From NCBI RefSeq assembly GCF_000265075.1, contig NZ_AJYA01000021.1, positions 46,008 through 110,007 on the forward strand: DNA of 64,000 nt, read 5' to 3'. The position numbers were made by a program, and so were the translations under genes. The notes beneath the pieces were generated by a model. That model was not told where the DNA came from, did not search any database, and was given only the letters and a program-made list of their open reading frames with translations. Below, piece by piece: positions 38,099 through 47,336 of this stretch (position 1 is the stretch's first letter; the number at the start of each line of letters is the position of its first letter). This DNA is from Nitritalea halalkaliphila LW7. Lineage in GTDB: Bacteria > Bacteroidota > Bacteroidia > Cytophagales > Cyclobacteriaceae.

Positions 38099-40542
38099 TT
38101 AAAAACGAAACTCGTAGCCAGCAGTTATAAAGCGCGGGAGCCCCATACGAATCCCCTCCGGTCTTCTTGAGGCGATGAAACGCTCATTTGTTATGTTTTT
38201 AATCGTTAAGTTGAACCGAGAATTCCACTTTTTTACCTCATAAATAAGGGTGGCGTCGATTGTCGTAAAGGAAGGCATCAAGCCTGTTCTGCCATCGAAA
38301 CTGGGATCTATGGAATTCAACTGGTCTGTAAACTGCTCACCTACATGATTTAGGGTAAGGCGTCCACCAAATCCCATTTCTGTTTCTAGGGTCAGCGCTG
38401 TATTAATCAGCCACTCCGGCGCATAAGGCGTACGGAAGCCCTTCACATTGACGTCATTGATGATACGATCTGCACCGAAGACAGAGTTTACATACGTGAT
38501 ATTGGCATCATAAAAGAGATTTACTTTCTCCCAATTAAGTAATCTTGATACTTCGAGGTTCACCATGGCTTCTACTCCCTCATGCAGCGTACGGCCCGCG
38601 TTCACGACACCGAAACCTGCCCCTCCTAAGGACTGCGCCACGGGAATAATCTGGTTACTAAAGTCCATACGGAAACCAGCTAACTCCACGAATAGCCAAG
38701 GGAAAACCTGAGTGCGAACTCCTAATTCGATATTAACAGAAGATTCCGCATCTAAATCGAGCGCCTCTCCCTCCCCTGTAATGGCGTCTTGAAGCCGTGG
38801 AGGTCCGAACCCTCTGTGCACACCACCGAAAATATTGATATGATTTACAGGTCGATAGTTAAATCCAGCGCCAGGAATAAATTCCTGAATGACATTTGTG
38901 GCCATAAGCACAGTATCCCGCACCACACCTGCGAAAGGTCTTCTTAAAATATCTCTTTCTGCCACATAGTTTTCGAAACGTAAGCCCACATTCACATCGA
39001 ATTTAGAGGTGATTTCGGTGGTATTTTGAAAATAAGCACTTACAGCATGCCCGGTACGAATCTCGTCTTCTCTCAGTACACCGCTGCGAACTCCAGCACG
39101 GGTTCCATTGACACGCTGCACGAAGGCACGCTCAGAATGAAACCGAACGCCGGTAATCAATTCATTTTTGACACCGAATAGATCGTGATCCAGTTCTAAA
39201 CGCGGCTCTATCCCTGCCACCTCATAGGATCTATCTCTATTCCCAGTGCCATCACGCATAAAAATGGCTCCTCCCGGGACGTCTAAGTCTCCCCAAAACA
39301 CCCCCGTCCAGTTAGAGGGTGCAGTATTCGTCGCATTTATCGTAAAATCTTGTCGACTCCAGTTCCGGGTCGTCGTATACCCATACGCTATCGTACGTAA
39401 TCTCGCCCTGTCGCTTAATCGGTAGGTATGAGATAAGCTCATGCTCAGCCTACGAACTTCTAATAAATCATCTGGCGCTAATGCGTCAAAATCATTTTCA
39501 CCGCGCTCAAACATCAACTGATTCATACCGATATACGTGGCATTTGAAGACTCATCGTAAAAGCCGACTTTCATACCCAACTCCGAACGCTCACCTAAAT
39601 CAAAAAGGAACTTGGCATTTAAATCCACCAAACCAAATGTAGTTGGCCCAAGGTTTTCAGCGCTCCTGCGCAACAAGCTCACATGATAACCAGTATTGCC
39701 TACCGTGTTGCCGTAATTAAACAAACCGGAAAAAAATCCCCCTTGTCCACCCTGAATGTTAACACGGCCCTGGGCTGACTCGGGCGGATTCGCTGTAATA
39801 AAATTAACCACACCCCCGATGGTTCTAGGTCCATATAAAATCTGGCCAGAACCTTTTAAAATTTCCATGCCTTCCATACGATCCACGGGCGGCGTGTAAT
39901 ACATCTCCGGCTCCCCATAAGGATTCAAAGCCACAGGAACACCGTCTTCTAAAATCAAGATAGAACGGCTCATATTAGGATCCAGCCCTCGGATACCCAT
40001 ACTCAGACGCATACCGGTAAGCTCGTCTTCCACTACGTTTACCCCTGGCGTTCTTCGTAAAGCCTCCGCTATGCTGATTGGATTTACGAAATTTAACTCG
40101 CGCTTATCGATATAATTTACAGAACCGGGAGTTTTAGAAAAAAGTCGATCCTTAGCCGATATGATCGTAAACTCGGGCATGTTTACGCCCATCTCTTCGA
40201 AAATAACCTCTAGCTCCTGAATCTGACCATTGATAATGGTTACTTCCCTGGTAAGAGAACGGTAACCGACAGCAGATACCTTTATCGTGTAGGTACCATT
40301 CTGTAAGTTCGCTAAAGAAAAAGCCCCGTCGATATCAGCGACAGCGCCCTTAATCGTGCCGATCACTTGAATGTTAGCGAAGGGAACAGGTGCCCCATCC
40401 TTAGCACGAATAGTGCCACGAACCACCTCTTCTTTTTCATTTTCTGTCTTGGTGAGTAAAACTGGGTAAGCAGATGCCTCCAAATTTAAAAAGCTGGCCG
40501 CCACGAGTGGAACCACTAAGCCTTAAGTAGACCTTTTAACAT
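38099..40542 (-). CDS. FecA-like TonB-dependent receptor, second copy, frame break near the start
   Basis: Outer-membrane TonB-dependent receptor. Domains: signal peptide, carboxypeptidase-D-like N-terminal domain ([20 protein letters not shown], about 45-125), plug (about 130-250) with [20 protein letters not shown] and [20 protein letters not shown], the pattern of ferric dicitrate receptors, then a 22-strand barrel ending YEFRF. The annotated ATG at 40542 gives [20 protein letters not shown] if one T is restored at about 40519-40524; without it the signal peptide has no start. Restored length is 814 residues. It is about 90 percent identical in protein to the upstream copy; citrate as ligand is inferred from the plug only. 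Confidence 0.88.
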
Positions 40543-40552
40543 CTTGTCGCCT

Positions 40553-40614
40553 TTATTTAGATTTAGTATCAATAATTGCACAAATGTAAACCTATTTAAA
40601 CTTAATCCAAATAA
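40553..40614 (-). promoter_or_regulatory. Promoter with paired 23-bp palindromes, second receptor copy
   Basis: On the minus strand TTTG (40608-40611), a 19-nt spacer and TACATTTG (40581-40588) form a full Bacteroidota promoter. Palindrome A (40592-40614) covers the -33 element; palindrome B (40553-40575) lies over the start region. Both fit TTATTTAGA-N5-TYYAAATAA. The same arrangement stands before the first copy. Confidence 0.65.
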
Positions 40615-40716
40615 GACAGCCTATAAATTTTATAGATTTTTTGCTAAACCTGATCGCTTTCCTCCGACTCAGTAAACCACTTACACTTAAGCGATAAGCA
40701 GGAGCTGAAAATAAAA

Positions 40717-40793
40717 AGAGGTAGGCTTACAGCCCCTACCCCTTTCCATTAAATAAAAAAAGGGCTCCAGATATCCATGTATCCAGAACCCCT
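40717..40793 (-). terminator. Two tandem terminator hairpins after the first receptor gene
   Basis: GGTAGG / CCTACC (40720-40740) and GGGCTCCAGATA / TATC...CCC (40762-40793), each with a T-run on the minus strand. The 70 nt between the second hairpin and the receptor stop at 40865 show nothing else. Confidence 0.65.
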
Positions 40794-40864
40794 TAAGACT
40801 TCTACCCGAAAATAATAACAAGCGATCCCTCTTGGAGCGTCTATTTTAACAGCAGTGCGCTCGC

Positions 40865-43312
40865 TTAGAAACGGAACTCATAACCAGCAGTAATGAAACG
40901 CGGTAAGCCCATCCGGATGCCTTCCGGTCTTCTCGAAGCGATAAAACGCTCATTCGTCAAGTTTTTAATGGTGAGGTTAAAGCGGGAATTCCATTTTTTT
41001 ACATCGTAGAGCAAGGTCGCATCCACGGTAGTGAACGCTGGCATCAGACCAATTCTACCATCAAAACGCGGCTCAATCGTATTCAACTGATCTGTGAACT
41101 GCTCGCTTACATGATTCAAGGTCAGACGACCACCTAACCCCATTTCCGTTTCCAGCGTCAGGGCAGTATTCACCAGCCATTCTGGCGCATAAGGCGTGCG
41201 GAAACCCTTTACATTCACGTCATTGATAATGCGATCCTCACCGAAAACTGAATTCACGTACGTGATATTCGCGTCGTAAAAGAGATTTACTTTTTCCCAC
41301 TTGAGTAGTCTGGAAATCTCGAAATTCACCATCGCCTCTACCCCCTCATGGATCGTGCGTCCTGCATTCACCACCCCGAAGCCCGAACCACCTAAAGACT
41401 GCGCTACGGGTATGATTTGATTACTAAAGTCCATTCGGAAACCCGCTAACTCCACGAATAACCATGGAAACAGCTGCGTGCGCACCCCTAATTCAATGTT
41501 TACAGAAGACTCAGCATCCAGCTCTAAAGGTTCACCGTCTCCTGTAATGGCGTCTTGCACCCGCGGGGGTGCAAAACCACGATGCACACCACCAAAGATA
41601 TTCACCTGGGAAACAGGGCGGAAGTTAAAACCCGCGCCTGGAATAAACTCCGAAACAACATTAGTCGCTACTAACACAGTATCGCGAACCACACCTGCGA
41701 AAGGTCTACGAAGAATATCACGCTCTGCCACATAGTTTTCATAACGCAGCCCCACGTTTACATCTAATTTATTCGTCACATTCGTGGTGTTTTGAAAATA
41801 AGCACTGAAAGCATGACCCGTACGTATCTCATCTTCCACCAACTCTCCGCTGCGAACACCCGCTTGCGTTCCGTTCACGCGACGAATAAACCCGCGCTCA
41901 TAATGCAGACGCACCCCGGTAATCAATTCGTTTTTAACCTGAAACAGGTCGTGTTCTAACTCCAAGCGTGGCTCTACACCCGCCACTTCGTAAGAACGAT
42001 CTCTGTTTCCAGTTCCGTCCCGCATAAAAATGGCACCCCCTGGCACATCTAAATCACCCCAGAACACACCCGTCCAGTCATCCGGAGCCGTATTCGTCGC
42101 ATTGACAGCAAAATCCTGGCGGCTCCAGTTACGCTCCGTCGTATATCCATACGCGATGGTACGCAGACGTGCACGATCGCTTAGCTTATACTTGTGCGAT
42201 ACACTCAAACTATAACGACGCACATCCAAGCGGTCATCGGGTGCCAAGTGGTCGAAATCATTTTCTCCGCGCTCGAACATCAACTGATTCATACCGATGT
42301 AGGTGGCATTCGAAGTTTCATCGTATACACCTATTTTCATACCCAGCTCAGAGCGCTCATTTAAATCAAAAAGGAACTTGGCATTCAGGTCAGTCAGCCC
42401 GAAGCTGGTAGGCCCGAGATTATCTGCGCTGCGGCGCAAAAGGCTTATATGATAGCCCGTATTTCCCACTGTGTTTCCATAATTCAATAAACCAGAGAAA
42501 AAGCCACCCTGACCGCCCTGGATATTCACACGCCCCTGTGCAGACTCTGGTGGATTCGCTGTAATAAAATTCACCACACCCCCTACCGTACGAGGCCCAT
42601 AAAGAATCTGGCCAGAGCCTTTCAGAATTTCCATTCCTTCCATCCGATCTACCGGTGGAGTATAATACATCTCGGGCTCCCCATATGGATTTAAAGCCAC
42701 GGGCACACCATCTTCTAATATCAAAACCGAACGGCTCATATTCGGATCCAAGCCCCGGATACCCATGCTCAGACGCATGCCTGTCAATTCATCTTCCACC
42801 ACATTCACGCCAGGTGTACGACGCAGCGCCTCAGCAATACTTATTGGATTAATTTTATCTAATTCCTTACGATCGATATAATTTACGGAGCCTGGTGTTT
42901 TCGAAAACAGCCGATCTTTACTGCTGATGATGGTGATTTCAGGCATATTCACTCCCATCTCACTAAAGATAATCTCCAGCTCCTGAATTTCTCCATTCAG
43001 AATTTCTACCTCACGGGTAACAGAACGATAACCGACGGCTGAAAACTTCATCTGATAGCGGCCATTCGCTAAGTCTGAGAGGACAAATCTACCTTCAGCA
43101 TCAGCCACCGCACCTTTAATGGTCCCCACTACCTGCACATTAGCAAAAGGAACGGGCTCGCCACTTGTCCCCAATACCACCCCACGAAGAACTTCTTCTT
43201 TCTCATTCCTATCATTCGGCATCGTGGCCGAAACTTGACGAATACTCCCAATCAAAAAGAAAAAACAGAGTACGCCTACACGCCAAATCGGCTTACTTAT
43301 GAACACTTGCAT
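40865..43312 (-). CDS. FecA-like TonB-dependent receptor, first copy
   Basis: Intact 815-residue receptor. Signal peptide [20 protein letters not shown] to about SVSA, then a carboxypeptidase-D-like domain ([20 protein letters not shown]), a plug with [20 protein letters not shown] and [20 protein letters not shown], and a barrel ending ITAGYEFRF. The plug motifs match ferric dicitrate receptors. It needs TonB-ExbBD, which are not in the window. It is a tandem duplicate of the gene behind it; the two differ mostly at the N-terminus and by conservative changes in the barrel, while synonymous sites have diverged widely. Confidence 0.93.
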   Translation of the reverse strand: MQVFISKPIWRVGVLCFFFLIGSIRQVSATMPNDRNEKEEVLRGVVLGTSGEPVPFANVQVVGTIKGAVADAEGRFVLSDLANGRYQMKFSAVGYRSVTREVEILNGEIQELEIIFSEMGVNMPEITIISSKDRLFSKTPGSVNYIDRKELDKINPISIAEALRRTPGVNVVEDELTGMRLSMGIRGLDPNMSRSVLILEDGVPVALNPYGEPEMYYTPPVDRMEGMEILKGSGQILYGPRTVGGVVNFITANPPESAQGRVNIQGGQGGFFSGLLNYGNTVGNTGYHISLLRRSADNLGPTSFGLTDLNAKFLFDLNERSELGMKIGVYDETSNATYIGMNQLMFERGENDFDHLAPDDRLDVRRYSLSVSHKYKLSDRARLRTIAYGYTTERNWSRQDFAVNATNTAPDDWTGVFWGDLDVPGGAIFMRDGTGNRDRSYEVAGVEPRLELEHDLFQVKNELITGVRLHYERGFIRRVNGTQAGVRSGELVEDEIRTGHAFSAYFQNTTNVTNKLDVNVGLRYENYVAERDILRRPFAGVVRDTVLVATNVVSEFIPGAGFNFRPVSQVNIFGGVHRGFAPPRVQDAITGDGEPLELDAESSVNIELGVRTQLFPWLFVELAGFRMDFSNQIIPVAQSLGGSGFGVVNAGRTIHEGVEAMVNFEISRLLKWEKVNLFYDANITYVNSVFGEDRIINDVNVKGFRTPYAPEWLVNTALTLETEMGLGGRLTLNHVSEQFTDQLNTIEPRFDGRIGLMPAFTTVDATLLYDVKKWNSRFNLTIKNLTNERFIASRRPEGIRMGLPRFITAGYEFRF

Positions 43313-43318
43313 CTCGCT

Positions 43319-43381
43319 TTACTTAGATTTAATTCAAATAACGCCACAAATGTAAAGCTTGTTTAAACTTAATCCAAATAA
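43319..43381 (-). promoter_or_regulatory. Promoter with paired 23-bp palindromes, first receptor copy
   Basis: On the minus strand TTTG (43375-43378), 20 nt, TACATTTG (43347-43354). Palindrome A 43359-43381 overlaps -33; palindrome B 43319-43341 lies just upstream of the ATG. The arrangement is the same as before the second copy, which suggests one regulator binding twice. An iron-responsive repressor is the natural guess. Confidence 0.68.
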
Positions 43382-43638
43382 CAGAAAGGTTTCGGTATCA
43401 TTTTTTTTCCCTTTTAGCATATTAAATACTGCCTCTACAACGCTGTAAGGCAAAAAAGAGGTTTTTATTCTTTTCGATATGATTTTACAGAAAATCCATT
43501 CTCTTCAGGAAGGATGGGCCTACAAGAAACATGAATGGCGACCCTTCAAAAGGATCTTTGGCGTACCGCCAAAAAACAAAGGCGCTATCTAAAAAACAAA
43601 AGCGCAATTTAATCGAAAAAAAACGCTTATTTTGTAAC
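43382..43638. other. Spacer before rnpB
   Basis: No supported gene. It holds a palindrome of the dispersed family (43557-43573), a 15-nt near-direct repeat (43572-43586 and 43591-43605) and a possible 37-codon plus-strand frame from ATG 43479 (MILQKIHSLQEGWAYKKHEW...) with no recognisable motif, which I do not call as a gene. Confidence 0.35.
43557..43573. repeat. Short palindrome TTTGGCG-TAC-CGCCAAA (family copy)
   Basis: 17-nt palindrome about 65 nt upstream of rnpB. Confidence 0.6.
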
Positions 43639-44028
43639 GTGCAAGTCGGCCTGTCGCCGTCTTTTTTGAAAGAGGGAGGAAAGTCCGGGCAACAAAGAGC
43701 GCCATGCTTCCTAACGGGAAGGGGCTTGGGGCGAGAGGCCCAAGTCACAGCCAGTGCCACAGAAAAGATACCGCCAGAGAAGGAAACTCCTCCGGTAAGG
43801 GTGAAAAGGTGGAGTAAGTGCCCACCGCTGTGCAGGTGACTGCGCAGGCAAGGTAAACCTCATGGGTTGAAAGGTCAAATAGACTTCGGGTGAAGGGCTG
43901 CTCGTCCGTTTTACTCCGGTAAATAACCGAAGTGGGTAGACCGATGGAGGCATTTCGTGAGGAATGTCCTAGATAAATGACAGGCACTTTTCCCTGAAAA
44001 GTACAGAACCCGGCTTATAGACTTGCAC
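43639..44028 (+). ncRNA. rnpB: RNase P RNA (class A)
   Basis: Catalytic RNA that trims the 5' leader of pre-tRNAs. Signatures: GAGGAAAGTCCGGGC (universal CR-I, about 43675-43690), the late element ACAGAACCCGGCTTATAG (44004-44019) and the closing P1 helix, where GTGCAAGTC (43639-43647) pairs perfectly with GACTTGCAC (44020-44028). Internal GGTAAACCTCATG and AGACCGATGGAGG regions also fit. Length about 390 nt is normal. The transcript ends in a T-rich stretch (CTTTTTG). The next gene starts 25 nt later. Confidence 0.96.
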
Positions 44029-44053
44029 ACTTTTTGTTCCTTTAACACACTAT

Positions 44054-45211
44054 ATGGCAAAACTACTGATTATCGACGATGAGCGCGTCATTCGCTCTAC
44101 CCTACGAGAGATTTTAGAATATGAAAACTACCAAATCTCCGAAGCACAAGATGGCCAAGAAGGACTGAAGAAAATCCAAGAAGAAGATTTTGACTTGGTG
44201 CTATGTGATATTAAGATGCCGAAAATGGATGGCATCGAAGTCCTCGACGCTGTCGCTAAGCTGGAAAAACAGCCCCAGTTCATCATGATATCAGCACACG
44301 GCACCATCGAAACAGCCGTAGAAGCCACCAAAAAAGGTGCTTTCGACTTCATCCCGAAACCTCCCGACCTAAACCGACTGCTTCTCACCGTCCGAAATGC
44401 CCTAGATAAAAAAACACTGGTCACGGAAACGAAGGTACTCAAGAAAAAACTATCGAAGAAATTCGATATGATAGGAGAAAGTGCTGCCATCGTCGAAGTA
44501 AAGGAAACCATCGAGAAAGTGGCCCCTACCGAAGCGCGCGTGCTCATTAACGGACCGAATGGAACAGGTAAAGAACTGGTAGCGCACTGGCTACACCAAA
44601 AAAGCGCGCGCAGCGCAGCGCCCTTTATCGCAGTCAACTGTGCGGCCATCCCATCCGAATTAATCGAAAGTGAACTTTTCGGTCATGAAAAAGGCGCCTT
44701 TACCTCAGCCAATAAACAGCGGCAAGGGAAATTCGAACAGGCCCATGGGGGCACACTATTCCTAGATGAAATCGGAGATATGAGCCTCTCGGCTCAAGCG
44801 AAAGTACTGCGCGCCCTCCAGGAACATAAAATTACCCGCGTAGGAGGAGATAAAGACATCAAAGTAGATGTACGTGTACTCGCGGCCACCAATAAGGACC
44901 TGCGCAAAGAAATTCAAGAAGGAAACTTCAGAGAAGACTTGTACCATCGTCTTAGCGTCATCGTCATCCAAGTGCCCGCGCTAAAGGAGAGAACAGAAGA
45001 TATCCCCCTTCTCGTGGACAAATTCCTAGCAGACATCGCGGCAGAACAGGGAGCACCGAAAAAAAGTATTCAACAAGCCGCACTCAAAACACTTCAAGGA
45101 TTCGAGTGGACAGGAAATATTCGCGAACTGCGTAACGTGGTCGAGAGATTAGTCATTCTCGGCCAAAAAGAAATAACTGTTGAAGACATTAAAAAGTATG
45201 CGGGCTATTAA
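44054..45211 (+). CDS. NtrC-like response regulator with AAA+ domain, no DNA-binding domain
   Basis: 385-residue protein: receiver (about 1-120; [14 protein letters not shown] with the phospho-Asp), linker, then AAA+ ATPase (about 140-370) with Walker [11 protein letters not shown], Walker [12 protein letters not shown] and the arginine-finger region [11 protein letters not shown]. The sigma-54 contact loop reads GAFTSA instead of GAFTGA, and the protein ends [12 protein letters not shown] right after the AAA+ lid, with no Fis-type helix-turn-helix. It therefore may act without sigma-54 promoters or bind via partners. The frame is intact. A terminator spans the stop codon. It sits 25 nt behind rnpB. 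Confidence 0.9.
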   Translation: MAKLLIIDDERVIRSTLREILEYENYQISEAQDGQEGLKKIQEEDFDLVLCDIKMPKMDGIEVLDAVAKLEKQPQFIMISAHGTIETAVEATKKGAFDFIPKPPDLNRLLLTVRNALDKKTLVTETKVLKKKLSKKFDMIGESAAIVEVKETIEKVAPTEARVLINGPNGTGKELVAHWLHQKSARSAAPFIAVNCAAIPSELIESELFGHEKGAFTSANKQRQGKFEQAHGGTLFLDEIGDMSLSAQAKVLRALQEHKITRVGGDKDIKVDVRVLAATNKDLRKEIQEGNFREDLYHRLSVIVIQVPALKERTEDIPLLVDKFLADIAAEQGAPKKSIQQAALKTLQGFEWTGNIRELRNVVERLVILGQKEITVEDIKKYAGY

Positions 45212-45223
45212 ATCCGCATACTT
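45194..45223. terminator. Terminator overlapping the response-regulator stop codon
   Basis: AAGTATGCGG / CCGCATACTT with the TAA stop in the loop; T-run on the plus strand, A-run before. It probably also serves the converging small lipoprotein gene. Confidence 0.75.
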
Positions 45224-45231
45224 TTAACCCT

Positions 45232-45351
45232 TTACATCTGCTGCAGGCTGCTCACAGGAGCCTTCGCATAAGCAGGACACGGCTTCGTGCTGACACAAGA
45301 ACTAAAGGCCAGCAAACCCGCGCCCAAAACTGCGATGAAAAGCTTTTTCAT
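45232..45351 (-). CDS. Small lipoprotein, 39 residues
   Basis: Short gene starting MKKLFIAVLGAGLLAFSSC with a lipobox-like FSSC; the mature part is about 20 residues (VSTKPCPAYAKAPVSSLQQM). Small lipoproteins with a CPAYA/CPTYA element are common in Bacteroidota and of unknown function. It converges on the response regulator. No ribosome-binding site stands out, but the lipoprotein signal is convincing. Confidence 0.72.
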   Translation of the reverse strand: MKKLFIAVLGAGLLAFSSCVSTKPCPAYAKAPVSSLQQM

Positions 45352-45403
45352 AAAATTGTAATTTTTTTGCCTAAATATCGAGTATTTCAGGGAGATAGCC
45401 AAA

Positions 45404-46401
45404 CTAATTGACCATTAAATTGCACCCCCGCACATCACTATGATCATAACGCCCTAAAACCTCTAATGTTCCATCTGGCGTAACCTTCCTAAATCTTGCG
45501 TCTCGATAAAGGAGCAGGAATGGAAATTCGCCAAGTCAATCACATTAATCCCCCCTTGGCTACGCGCAGCAGGAGAAAGCGGATCATGTACATCTCGGAG
45601 TAGTACACGTAGGGTTTTCGGCAACTGGTACACCCCTTCACCGAAAGAATAGGCCTGAGAAAGAAGCTCTGTCATCCCATATTCCGAGTGGATATGCTCC
45701 ACCCCGAAAGCAGGCCGAAGTACAGCATGTACCTCCTCCCGAATCATCTCCCGACGCCGGCCTTTCATCCCCCCCGTTTCCATCACGATTAATTCCGGAA
45801 ACTCCGGCAGCGGAATACCCGATTCCACCAGGTCCAAAAGCGCAAACGTCACCCCCAAAAGGAGTACCTTACGCTCCCTTTGCTGCGCGAGCAGCGCCAA
45901 CTTTTCCCGTAGCGCATCGTGGTCATACAGATAGAAACCGCTATGCTCCGAAGCACTCGCCGCGATAAAATCCGCTGCCATCGCCACCAGAGAGGAGCCT
46001 TCCCGCTCTAAATAAGCCGGTAAAAGCGCTAAGACATGGAAATTTTCCAGCGGGCCGTAGTGCTCCTGAAATAGATTTCGCGCATGGCGCAAATAAAACG
46101 CCTCAGACCACACATGATGGCGGCTGGTAATGGCCCCCGTGGTTCCGGAGGAAGTATAGCAAGCCTGCATGCGGGAAAGGTCGCCCGAAACCACTGCATG
46201 CTGCTTAAAAAACTGAATAGGAAGAAAAGGAATCTCCTCTACGCGCTGCACAGAGGACGAACGAATCCCACGCGCACGCAGATAAGCAGCATAAATCGGG
46301 TTATGTACCGCCTGAAAATGAAATATTTCTAAAGCCTTCGAATCAAAGTCGATACTTTTTGCGTTAAGAATATGTTCGGAAAAACTTTCGAAATCGATCA
46401 T
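45404..46401 (-). CDS. LuxE-type acyl-protein synthetase/acyl transferase, frame break
   Basis: Member of the LuxE/acyl-protein synthetase family (adenylate-forming fold related to phenylacetate-CoA ligase); substrate unknown. Landmarks: FLPIQFFKQHAV, the phosphate loop ACYTSSGTTGA, VMETGGMKGRRREMIREEVH, and HSEYGMTELLSQAYS. The frame breaks at about 45484-45489; the other frame gives DLGRVTPDGTLEVLGRYDHS and DVRGCNLM, the family end, with the stop at 45404. Restored length is 332 residues. In Bacteroidota this family is often near surface polysaccharide genes, which I do not see here. Confidence 0.85.
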
Positions 46402-46475
46402 CCTTTTCTAATTTGTAATGTCCCGCCACAAGGCGTACCTTGCAGGTAAAACCACTGCGGCAGGAGCTGTCAGGA

Positions 46476-46483
46476 CAAAGATA
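46476..46483 (-). promoter_or_regulatory. Putative -7 box (TATCTTTG) for the LuxE-type gene
   Basis: TATCTTTG on the minus strand 75 nt before the ATG matches TAnnTTTG; no clear -33 TTTG. Confidence 0.4.
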
Positions 46484-46518
46484 AAGGATCTAACGCTTAG
46501 GCTAAAATATGCATACCC

Positions 46519-47193
46519 ATGAATTGTAAAAACGCACTGGTCAGCGCGGGCGTGGGCCTCCTCGGAATGGTGGCCTGTGTGACGCCACCCACGAATTTCC
46601 CCAGTGTCCCCGAAATCGAATTTAATTCTTTGGAATTCGTCGAAACCCCGGGGCAGGATTCGCTCATCGTATCCGTGGATTTCCGCGATGCAGAGGGTGA
46701 CTTAGGCCTAAATGCCACCGAAATCCAGCCTCCCTTTCAGGAGCTGACCTTTAGAAGAGATCAGGGAGGTAATCTGATCACCTTTCGAAATCGACCAGCG
46801 AATGCCCCACCTTTTAATCCGATCGACTGGCGCATTAACCCCATCGTGAATAATCAAGAGGTCCGCGACACCATTTGGGTGGAACCAAACCCGAACCATA
46901 ATAATATCTTCGTGCGCTTTTTCATCAAGCGAAATGGAGTTTTTCAAGAGTTTCGCTGGGAGGACCCTCCATTTTTCACCAGCTTTAACGGGCGCTTTCC
47001 CCGCATCCTGGCCGGAAATAACACCCAAGCAGTGGAAGGGACCATCGCCTATGCCATGGTCAGTAGCGGCTGGAATAATATTTTCCGGAACGACACCATT
47101 CGCGTGGAGGTCCGCATCCAGGATCGGCAGCTGAACTCCTCTGCCTGGGTGAGCAGTCCAGAGGTGACCCTTCAGGGAATCCGCCGCCGATAA
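46519..47193 (+). CDS. Bacteroidota lipoprotein of unknown function
   Basis: 224-residue lipoprotein (MNCKNALVSAGVGLLGMVAC). The segment VDFRDAEGDLGLNATE resembles the D-x-(E/D)-G-D-(L/I)-G motif of calcium-binding or structural lipoproteins found near gliding and adhesion genes in Bacteroidota. The rest is beta-rich. No enzyme motif is seen and I do not assign a function. The frame is intact. It is convergent with the E1 gene across a terminator. Confidence 0.78.
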   Translation: MNCKNALVSAGVGLLGMVACVTPPTNFPSVPEIEFNSLEFVETPGQDSLIVSVDFRDAEGDLGLNATEIQPPFQELTFRRDQGGNLITFRNRPANAPPFNPIDWRINPIVNNQEVRDTIWVEPNPNHNNIFVRFFIKRNGVFQEFRWEDPPFFTSFNGRFPRILAGNNTQAVEGTIAYAMVSSGWNNIFRNDTIRVEVRIQDRQLNSSAWVSSPEVTLQGIRRR

Positions 47194-47224
47194 GCACTTG
47201 AGCAGCAGTTTTGGACCCTGAGGC

Positions 47225-47242
47225 CTTCTGCCTGCGGCAAAA
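47225..47242. repeat. Short palindrome CTTCTGCC-TGC-GGCAAAA (family copy)
   Basis: A degenerate copy of the dispersed palindrome, 31 nt after the lipoprotein stop. Confidence 0.45.
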
Positions 47243-47281
47243 AAATGTCCGCAAGCTCCTATTCCCGAAGGAGTAAACACC

Positions 47282-47320
47282 AAAAAAGGGAGATACCTGT
47301 GACGGCATCTCCCCTTTCTT
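47282..47320. terminator. Bidirectional terminator between lipoprotein and E1 gene
   Basis: Stem AAAGGGAGAT / ATCTCCCCTTT with a 12-nt loop; A-run and T-run flank it. Confidence 0.8.
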
Positions 47321-47336
47321 ATGAAATTTACTTTTA

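Noticed and set aside
43531..43953. Open frames of 80 to 102 codons across the RNase P RNA region on both strands
   Set aside because: The DNA is accounted for by rnpB (P1 pairing and both conserved ends); the peptides have no family features.
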